Shown here: positions 7,926 through 14,415 of the stretch, one piece after another
Position numbering within the stretch: position 1 is the stretch's first letter
Layout of the letters: each line of letters begins with the position of its first letter
Origin: Larix sibirica
Lineage: Eukaryota; Streptophyta; Pinopsida; Pinales; Pinaceae
Assembly: GCA_004151065.3 (NCBI GenBank)
Contig: NWUY0300037052.1
Coordinates: 27,880 to 42,294 of the forward strand
Length of the DNA: 14,415 bases
Reading direction: 5' to 3'
Notes under the pieces: generated by a model
The model's database searches: none
Seen by the model: only the letters and a program-made list of their open reading frames with translations
What the model was told of the DNA's origin: nothing
Program-made: the position numbers and the translations under genes

Positions 7926-9457
7926 TGAGAACTTGGGATGCGAGAGAGAAAGAACTTTGTAAGGTGGGCATATTGCCCTAATTCAACCAATTTGGTGCCC
8001 AGATTGTTAAGGCGCTCCAAATCCATTCTTCTCCCTTGCTTTTTGGGATCTCTTAAGGGTTTATTTTGTTTTTTCTGCAAGGTATTAAGAATACCCAGCT
8101 TGGGTTTAGCTCTGGCTTTGGCTAAAGCTTCTTTGAGAAGATGAATCTACATAGATGTAATTGTATTGAAGGCTCTACGTCAGCATGCTTCCTCAAGTTT
8201 TAGGAGCTCCAGATCTCGTAGATCAAGACCGCTCATATCCTCATCCATGAATACATCTTGCTCTGGATTTGTTATAACTAGTTGTGATCTAGATGGAACA
8301 TCCTTTGCTGTTGCAGACAAATCTTGTGACTCTTGATCTTGATCCTTCAGATGGGTGGTGTGTTGCTTTTTGTTGGCTTGTTGGTCGTCTACATGCACAA
8401 TCTGAGGGTTCTCCGATTGCACAGAGAGAACATCAAAGTTGTTGCTAGTGGTCGCTGTGGCCGATTTGCTTATTGTGGTATTTTTTCACTTTTGTCTCCG
8501 TCTGGGTGGTACCTTCTTGAAACCCTCCTCATCCAATGCTGGCGTCTTCTTAGGGTCAGGGGTTGGCCTATTTTGGGGGAAGTCTCTATAGAGATGCCCG
8601 TGTTCATGGAATTTGTAGCATCGAAAGGCGACATGCTCATAGTCCACTAGTTGGATCCATTCCATTTCCTTGTGCACTAAGCAGATTGAGTTTGGCAAGG
8701 CTCTAGCTATGTGCATATAAACACGGATTTTGGCGAATGAGGTATACATGTTGGTTCTTGTATGGTCCGCTATTTTGACAAATTCTCCAAGAGAATTTCT
8801 TATTTCTCGCAGGGTATCCTCATCCAAGTAATCTTGCGGTAAGGAATACAGGCGTATCCATACCAACGCCCATGTAAAGTCTTCTATGTATGGATTAAAC
8901 CTTTCAATCCAGTTGTGAATGAAGGTCCCAACTGCATTGAATAAATACGACCCTGCATCCATGACTTTGTCTTTGTCTTCGATCCTTGAAGAGATAACTG
9001 TGAAAAATCCCCTGGATCCTAATTGCAGATCAAAATGAGCTTTTGGATTCCATTTCGTAGTAATCCAGCCCATCAAACCTTTTTCGGTCATCCATAACCC
9101 AATGAATTTGCAGATGAGTGCATGGTCTTTCATGTACTGGATTCTAGCATTTATTCTTTCTGGGGGTAGCTCTATACAGGGTCAATTTGTCAATTTAGAT
9201 ATGCATGTGCTGGTGGTTTTCTTCCCATTTTTCGTAGCAGCGTCTTCCAGTATTTGAGTGGTTGTCTCTTCCTCCACTGTATCTTATCTCAATGGATCTT
9301 TTCTAGCAGTGTCAACGGTCTGCATAGCTGGAACATGCTGCATGTTCATGTTAGAGCTTTTAGGGTGGGGTATCTACTGCCCCCCCGCAGAATGGGCCAT
9401 GGAATTATCAAGATCAGAGGGAGAGTAGGAACCAGGTAAGGATAGGGGGGAAAACAT
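7922..9457 (-). pseudogene. LINE A ORF1 (DUF4283, defective zinc knuckle)
   Basis: ORF1 of plant LINEs encodes an RNA-binding protein that packages the element transcript. From the ATG at 9457, which follows an in-frame TAA, one frame of 511 codons runs to a TGA at 7924-7922 with no net indel. It is interrupted only by stops at codons 28, 58, 92, 324, 426 and 437. A DUF4283-like domain lies at about residues 105-235 (YMKDHALICKFIGLW, LQLGSRGFFTV, WVRLYSLPQDY-like). It is followed by a zinc-knuckle-like segment at 280-293 whose second and fourth ligands are Phe. The tail is rich in Lys, Gln and Glu. Other possible starts are 9400 and 9349. The family is firm; the precise start is less so. Confidence 0.85.
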
Positions 9458-9517
9458 AGGTTAAGTTTTTGGCAGAGCAGGGAGTGATGAAAATTGCAGA
9501 GCGCATTCGTAAATGGG
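9458..9517 (-). other. LINE A 5' leader
   Basis: Sixty bases between the right-hand target duplication and the proposed ORF1 start. If the element has an internal promoter it must lie here or inside ORF1, as the leader is very short for an L1-type element. No TATA-like or Pol III box is evident. Confidence 0.6.
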
Positions 9518-9534
9518 TGATTAGTTGGTGCATT
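9518..9534. repeat. Target-site duplication, 5' side of LINE A
   Basis: TGATTAGTTGGTGCATT, the partner of 3389-3405 with one C/T difference. It fixes the 5' end of copy A at about 9517. Confidence 0.85.
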
Positions 9535-9639
9535 GCTATCAATGTCCATGTACAATTTCAAGCCATGGCATTTTGAATGTCTATTATTATGTTTTCAAAT
9601 AATTGTACTCTTCTTAAAGGTGATTTTTTGAATGTTTGT
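9535..9639. other. Spacer between LINE copies
   Basis: About 105 bp of AT-rich DNA between the target duplication of copy A and the point where similarity of copy B to LINE sequence begins. It belongs to the pre-insertion locus. It contains a T6 run at 9624-9629 that could be a relic A tail of copy B, though this is weak. Confidence 0.5.
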
Positions 9640-10131
9640 TGATTTCATCTTCCTGAGATAGCAGTATGCATCCCCCTTTTTTTCCTGAAGGTTGGTGATC
9701 ATGTTGAAATCTCTAGCTAGAATCCAAGGTTGACCAGAGAAGTTGTTGCTATACCATTCCAAGTAGTCTAGGAAATTGATTTTTTGCTCCGAGGATTGGG
9801 GATCGTAGACATTGGAGAGTCGCCCATGAAAATTTGTGCCTGTGACATGAAGGGAGGCCGAGATCAATTTTCTTTTGACTAGAAAATAGGTGAGAGTCAT
9901 TGCTTGGGGGTTCCAGATGAGTGTAAGGCCACCCAAAGTTCCAATTGCATCTATTGCTACCACTTTGCTGCCTTTCCAAAGCCGTGCAAAGAGTGTCTCT
10001 AAATTGCTGCTGTTGCATTTGGTTTCTTGAATGAGGATCACAAAGGGATTTTCTAGCAGAATTTTCCTACGTAGCATTCTGTGTTTGGTGGTGCCGTTGA
10101 TACCTTTTACATTCCAGGAAACTATCTTCAT
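9595..10131 (-). pseudogene. LINE B ORF2 endonuclease, N-terminal fragment
   Basis: An open frame of 178 codons begins with MKIVSWNVKGING and contains QETKC (catalytic Glu), the WNPQ block, NVYDP and ARDFNMI, so the first half of the APE-like endonuclease fold is present. It retains the Trp of the WNV motif and an open CGA codon where copy A has TGA. The active-site loop reads ARDFN, with Arg where the usual motif and copy A have Gly. The catalytic His region (SDHWPI) and everything after it are missing. LINE similarity ends near 9640, so the last dozen or so codons are flanking DNA. Frame is probably already lost at the 9672-9683 homopolymer. Confidence 0.85.
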
Positions 10132-10912
10132 TGAGAACTTGGGATGTGAGAGGGAAAGAACTCTGTAAGTTGGGCATATTGCCCCAATTCAACCAGTTTG
10201 GTGCCCAAATTGTTGAGGAGCTCCAGATTCGTTCTTCTCCCTCAATTTTTGGGATCTCTTGAGGTTTTTTTTTTTTTTTTGCGAGGTATTAAGAATACCC
10301 AGCTTGGGTTTAGCTCTGGATTTGGCTAAAGATTCTTTAATAAGATGAATTTGCTTAGATGTAATTGCATTGCAGGCTTTGCGTCGGCATGCTTCCTCTA
10401 ATTCTAGGAGGTCCATATCTCCTAGATCAAGATTGCTCATATGCTCATCGATGACTACATCTTGCTCTGGATTTCTTATAACCATCTGTAATCCAGATGG
10501 AACATCCTTTGCTACTGTAGACGGATCTTGCGACTCTTGATCTTGATCCTTGAGAGGGGTGGTGTGTTGCTTTTCGTTGGACTTTTGGTCGTCTGCATGC
10601 ATAATCTCAAGGTTCTTTGGTTGCTCAAAGAGAACATCAAAGATGTTGCTGGTAGTTGCTGTGGTCGATTTGCTTATTGTGGGATTTTTCCAGTTTTGTC
10701 TCCGTCTGGGTGGTACCTTCTTGAAACCCTCCCCCTCTACTGCTGGCGTCTTCTTAGGGTCAGGGGCTGGATTATTTTGGGGAAGTCTCTATAGATATGT
10801 TTGTGTTCATGGAATTTGCGGCATCGGAAGGGGACATGCTCATAGTCCACTAGTTGGATCCATTCCATGTCCTCATGCACTAAGCATATTGAGTTGTTAG
10901 GGATCTAGCTAT
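9640..10912 (-). mobile_element. LINE copy B, internal fragment
   Basis: A second member of the same LINE family on the same strand, matching copy A from about 7441 to 8710 nearly colinearly (offset about 2.2 kb, few indels). It contains only the last part of ORF1 from just before the zinc knuckle, the ORF1/ORF2 junction, and the first half of the endonuclease. Similarity stops near 10912, where gypsy-like sequence takes over, and near 9640. Loss of the whole 3' half is not what simple 5' truncation gives, so it was probably cut down by deletion or recombination, or made by a local duplication. In the first 103 endonuclease residues I count about 28 differences from copy A, so this is not a recent local duplicate. 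Confidence 0.88.
10128..10912 (-). pseudogene. LINE B ORF1, C-terminal part
   Basis: The fragment starts within LVHEDMEWIQLVDYEHVPFRC and continues through the knuckle-like segment, in which the second and fourth ligand positions again read Phe (C at 10823-10821, F at 10814-10812, F at 10784-10782). A G run on the plus strand near 10778-10782 is one base shorter than in copy A and shifts the frame. Downstream a 137-codon open stretch (10602-10189) matches the acidic and lysine-rich tail of copy A ORF1. A 16-T run (10265-10280) then shifts the frame again, after which the conserved end of ORF1 reaches its TGA at 10130-10128. Where copy A has stops, copy B has TGG, CGA and CAA. It is non-functional as it stands. 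Confidence 0.82.
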
Positions 10913-10967
10913 CATTAGAGAAATTTTGAGGTCTAAAATGGGCCTCCTAAGGAAAATTATAAAATAA

Positions 10968-10968
10968 N
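10968..10968. other. Ambiguous base (N)
   Basis: The only N in the window, about 55 bp from the LINE B/gypsy junction. It may mark an uncertain base call or a minimal scaffold join. Confidence 0.95.
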
Positions 10969-11192
10969 CCAGCTCTAAATAAGATTGAGAATGGAGAGTT
11001 TCACATTAACTTTCCTAAAGATGTTGATCGACCATTGAACCCTTTGGCTCAATAGGGAATTTATGTCAAAGGTAATATGGTCAACATTTCTGAAACGATT
11101 ATGATCAATATCTCTAGGAACCCTGATGTCATTGAGAATGTGTAAATTGGTGCAAATTTTTGTCCTAAAGAGATTCGTATTTTACAGAACTG

Positions 11193-12104
11193 TTCAAGGA
11201 ATTCCACAATGTTTTTGCTTGGTCATATGAGGAGATGCCAGGAATTAATCCTAGTATTTTTCAACATGAGATTAAAACCTATCAGAATGCAAAACCTATT
11301 CATCAAAAACATCGTCTACTGAACCTCGAGAAAGCAGCTGATATCAAAGAAGAAGTTGAAAAACTTCTTAAGGCAAGATTTATTTATCATGTTTCTTTAA
11401 CATAATGGGTACCCAATCCTATTCATGTAGACAAGAAGTAGATTAACCTTCGAGTATGTATGAATTTTAGGGATTTGAACAAGGCATGTCCTAAGGACAG
11501 TTTTCCCACCCCATTCATCAATCATATTATTGATGAATGTGTCGGAAGTGAGATGTTTTCCTTCATGGATGGATTCTCCAGGTACAACCAAATTTAAATA
11601 TGACCTGAGGATCAACATAAAACCACATTTATTTGTCCTTGGGGAAATTTCACATACAGAAAAATGCCCTTTGGCCTAAAAAATGTGGGAGATACATTTC
11701 AGAGGGCTATCTATTTCGCCTTCCATGACATCAAGCACATTGTTGAGGCTTACCTAGACGATCTAGTGGCTCATTCTCACAAGAGACGAGATCATCCAAA
11801 TCATCTTCGCTTGGTGTCCAAACGATGTAGGCATTATAACATTTGGTTGAATCCCCATAAGTGTATATTTTGCGTTGATTCTAGATGACTCTTAGGGTTT
11901 ATTGTTTTGAATAAAGGGATCATGGTTGACCTTTTCAAGGTGGAAGCCATTGTTAACTTACCTCCTCCTACAGATGTTCTCCAACTTCCGAGCCTCCAAG
12001 GTAAAGCCAACTTTCTTAGGAATTTTATCGTAAATTATATATACCAAGATTATGAAACATTTTATGAGGTTACTGAAGGAAGGGGTCCCATTTATATGGT
12101 ATGA
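11193..12104 (+). pseudogene. Gypsy reverse transcriptase region, broken
   Basis: One reading frame carries recognisable RT sequence from 11193 to about 12060. It contains FAWSYEEMPG, EKLLKARFIY, RVCMNFRDLNKACPKD, FSFMDGFSRYNQI, KMPFGLKN and the catalytic YLDD at 11751-11762, then NPHKCIFCV and the LQGKANFLRNFIVNY block that leads into the connection. Stops fall near 11400, 11440, 11596, 11602 and 11886. The YLDD metal-binding aspartates are intact. The frame shifts around 12060, just after VNY, so the segment through 12104 after that point is read out of frame. It would synthesise the DNA copy from genomic RNA in a living element. Confidence 0.88.
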
Positions 12105-12711
12105 AGTTGCCTAGACTTCTTTTGAAGCTCTTAAAAAATCCCTTATGACAACCCCTTTGCTTAGTCCTTTGAATTATACAAAAGAGTTTTTGTTATATAT
12201 GATCGCGTCTGATTCCACAATTGGCGTATTTTTAGTACACGGAGATTATAGTTTACAAGTACATGCCATCTATTATATTAGTCATGCTTTAGCTGGGCTT
12301 GAAATGAAATATTCTCATGTAGTGAAGTTATTTGCAACGACTGGTTTTGTACTCTAGAGACTTTGACATTACATATTATTGAGTAAGACCACTATAGTTG
12401 CAGATCTTAATCTATTTCAATATGTTTTGACCCGATGAAGAATCAGGGGAAAAATTAATAAATGGATTGTGATCTTGCAAGAGTTCAACTTAGAATTCAA
12501 GTCTGCTAAGTCGTATAAATCTTTGGTCTTTGCTGAGCTTATTTCGGAGTTTCCTAGTGAAGAATGTGATAATATTGAATATGAATCGTTCCATGGCAAG
12601 TATATTTTTCTCATCTTTTCCAAGGACCCTTGGTATGGGGATATTATTATTTATCTTCAAAATCTGATGTGTCCTCAATCTTTTTCATGGGATAAGCGAC
12701 GGCGGCTTTGA
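12066..12711 (+). pseudogene. Gypsy RNase H and linker, broken
   Basis: After the frameshift near 12060 a second frame carries SFEALKKSLMTTPLLSPLNY, then the RNase H-like block FLLYMIASDSTIGVFLV, AIYYISHALAG and KYSHVVKLF. In the last of these the Glu expected before Lys-Leu reads Val (GTG), so a catalytic acid seems lost. The frame continues past stops at about 12355, 12436 and 12709 through NKWIVILQEFNLEFKSAKSYKSLVFAELISEFP, the linker leading to integrase. The conserved order supports a single original polyprotein. Confidence 0.8.
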
Positions 12712-13867
12712 CATAATGCAAATAATTACCTCATCATTGGAAATACTTTGTATCGTCATGGAGTTGATTCCATTTTACATTGTTGTTTGACTTATGAAGA
12801 AGTTGAGCTAGTTTTGAATGACTCTCACAGTCGATTCTATGGAGTTCATCTTTTTGGTCCTGCGACCGCACATCTAATTTTGCGTTCTAGATATTTTTGG
12901 CTGACTATCTTTAAAGATTGCATTGAAGTGGTTAAAAAATGTCATGCTTGTCAGATATTTACAAAAAGATGTGCACACACCTTGCTACTTTGTTTTTCGT
13001 GATCAATGTAGGTCCCTTCACCAGGTGGGGGTTGATTTCATGACCTGCAACTCAGTTTTAGCTAGGGATCACTAGTATATCATCGTGGTTGTCAACTATT
13101 TTATGAAATGGGTAGAATCCATGTCTAATTTCCATAGTTATGGGGGAAATGCTACTTACTTTGTGTTCATTCAGATAATTACGAGGTTTGGTATCTCATG
13201 TGAACTCATTACTAATCATGGTCTACATTTTCAAAATCAAATATGATGAGTTGACCACTAAGTTGGGGTTTAAACAAGAACTTACCTTCACCTTTTACCC
13301 CAAGATAATGGTCAAGTTGAAGCCGTCAATAAAAATTTGAAGACTGTTCTTCAATGAATAGTTAACACAAGTAGATCCAATTGGCATTGATGTTATATCC
13401 TACTTTATGGGCTTACTGAACAGCCATTAAGACTGCTACGGGTTTTCTCCTTTTCAACTAGTTCATGGAGTTGAAGGAGTCCTTTCTGATTGAATGTGAA
13501 ATTCCTTCGTTAAAGTTAGTTGTTCAATTGTTACCTGATACTCCAACTTTAGAAGAATGCTTAGTTCACCTAGAACATCTAGATGAACAACATCGAGATG
13601 CTGCTACAGAGAATGAAGCACATAAAAAATGAATGAAGAGTTCAGTCAATAAGTTATATGTCCAAGGGTGTTCTCGGAAGGAGACCTTGTCTTCTCTACT
13701 GATCAAGACAAGGATCCTTAGGGGCATGGTAAAGTTTAATCTATGTGGCTCGATCCTTATATTGTTTCTAAAGTTATGAAAAGGGTGCTTATGAGTTAGC
13801 CTGACTATGAAGGAAATAAGTTGTTGAGCCTATAAATGGGATCTATTTGAAAAAGTATTATGCTTGA
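12712..13867 (+). pseudogene. Gypsy integrase, broken
   Basis: Integrase joins the element's DNA to the chromosome. The N-terminal zinc-binding part is at about 12820-12960: two His in NDSHSRFYGVH and two Cys in KKCHACQ, all four ligands present. After a frameshift near 13000 the catalytic core follows, with Asp in QVGVDFM (about 13022-13042), FMKWVES, and ITNHGLHFQN. There the second catalytic Asp position (13214-13216, AAT) reads Asn. The Glu segment is recognisable around 13310-13335 (GQVEAVNKNLK). Further pieces of the C-terminal region (ECEIPSLK, LVHLEHLDEQHRDAAT, and a GDLV-like block) appear in shifting frames to the stop at 13867. Several stops and indels are present. Confidence 0.82.
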
Positions 13868-14415
13868 TTCATATGCTTTTTCTTGTACATAGTTGTACAT
13901 TTGTACATTTTTGTTTTGGATGTATCTTATGTAGTTTGTTCTTGTGTTGTTCAGATGTCAGAGGAATGTTTTTAGGATTTCAAGATGGTGCTAGTCGCCA
14001 TCATTAAATACTTGCCTCGATGCATGGGTGATTTATTCCCCTACTGGTCAGTTAGTTGTCTTCGAGAGGTGCTTTATGGGGCCACCTACCAACAATATGG
14101 CCAAGTACAGTGCTAATAGAGCTCCTTTGTGACCCTTTCAAATGGTATCTTATATCTAGAAGTTTGTCTCGATTTGCAACTATTGTATTCTCAAGCTAAA
14201 TGGTAGAGTATTGAGGTTCGTATCTGTTCTACTTCGTTAGTTTTTGTGTATAGTTACTTGTGACGGAATTTGTTTATATTACTTATAATCAATATCAAAA
14301 ATCAAAACACAATCACTAATGCATATGCTAATTATATCTATGACTAGCATTTGTATCATTCATAACACAATAAGAACATTATGTACATAGCATGCATTTT
14401 CATTTTTAGACAATG
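13868..14415 (+). other. 3' non-coding region after gypsy pol
   Basis: About 550 bp following the pol stop. There is no recognisable LTR start (TG...CA with polypurine tract), and with only one end in view LTR identity cannot be tested. Three TGTACA motifs occur at 13884-13906. A weak, interrupted open stretch of about 46 codons (13976-14113) has no recognised domain. The remainder is AT-rich with no visible gene. Confidence 0.45.

Larger units (their letters stand above)
3406..9517 (-). mobile_element. Full-length L1-clade LINE, copy A (degraded)
   Basis: A non-LTR retrotransposon of about 6.1 kb read right to left: a short 5' leader (9517-9458), ORF1 (9457-7922), ORF2 (7925-3675), a 3' untranslated region (3674-3411) and a short A tail seen as T at 3406-3410. 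Such elements copy their RNA into DNA at a nick made by their own endonuclease. The 17-bp flanking direct repeat shows both ends, so this insertion is not 5'-truncated, which is unusual for LINEs. An RNase H domain at the end of ORF2 marks a plant L1 lineage. Six stops in ORF1 and about ten stops plus at least five frameshifts in ORF2 mean it cannot move by itself. Order, motifs and duplication are seen; clade assignment comes from domain content. Confidence 0.92.
10913..13867 (+). mobile_element. Ty3/gypsy LTR retrotransposon pol remnant
   Basis: A plus-strand pol region in the order reverse transcriptase, RNase H, integrase, the order that defines Ty3/gypsy (Metaviridae-type) elements rather than copia. 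Coding-like sequence starts around 10980 with a region related to the linker upstream of RT (EFHINFPKDVDRPLNP in pattern) and ends at the probable pol stop, TGA at 13865-13867, after LYLKKYYA-like sequence in pattern. No gag, protease, primer-binding site or 5' LTR is seen; the left end abuts LINE B. The C-terminus shows no obvious chromodomain, suggesting a non-chromovirus lineage, which I hold loosely. More than ten stops and several frameshifts show it is a long-dead copy. Confidence 0.87.

Noticed and set aside
8333-8650. 105-codon plus-strand frame (and the similar one at 10528-10794)
   Set aside because: Both are antisense to LINE ORF1 and resemble each other only because the two LINE copies are related.
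9624-9629. T6 run as the A tail of LINE copy B
   Set aside because: Six T's are frequent by chance here, no matching target duplication was found near 10912, and the LINE 3' UTR is absent.
13976-14113. Short open stretch after gypsy pol as an extra ORF
   Set aside because: Only about 46 codons, with a stop just upstream and two at its end, and no recognised domain.

Overview
The window looks like repeat-rich nuclear DNA from a seed plant with a large genome. It is AT-rich and built mostly from decayed retrotransposons. The LINE has an RNase H domain fused to the end of ORF2 and a DUF4283/zinc-knuckle ORF1, a combination typical of plant L1-clade elements. A broken Ty3/gypsy pol lies beside it. 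Such old, mutation-worn copies are common in gymnosperms and other large plant genomes, but the species cannot be named from sequence alone. No intact host gene is visible.

Layout. Positions 1-3388 are non-coding. They hold a probable tRNA-derived SINE (about 41-210, minus strand), a near-perfect 22-bp palindrome (330-351), three tandem 41-bp units (1844-1966) and a two-copy tandem duplication of about 90 bp (2249-2425). Positions 3406-9517 are one apparently full-length LINE on the minus strand (copy A, about 6.1 kb), bounded by a 17-bp direct repeat with one mismatch (3389-3405 and 9518-9534). Its ORF1 (9457-7922) keeps one frame for 511 codons but carries six in-frame stops. Its ORF2 (7925-3675) encodes endonuclease, reverse transcriptase, zf-RVT and RNase H in order, broken by at least five frameshifts and about ten stops. 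After a spacer of about 105 bp comes copy B (about 9640-10912), a same-strand fragment of the same family covering only the end of ORF1 and the start of ORF2. From about 10913 to 13867 there is a plus-strand Ty3/gypsy pol remnant (reverse transcriptase, RNase H, integrase). Positions 13868-14415 are probably its 3' non-coding region or host DNA. A single N sits at 10968, next to the LINE/gypsy junction.

How the parts relate. In both LINE copies the ORF1 stop and ORF2 start share an ATGA, suggesting coupled translation in the living element. Comparing the copies shows that several stops in copy A lie where copy B has CGA, TGG or CAA, the pattern left by cytosine deamination in methylated, silenced DNA. 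Both copies share an unusual ORF1 zinc knuckle in which two of four metal ligands read phenylalanine. I found no previously undescribed system; the most informative objects are the LINE family and its two-copy comparison.
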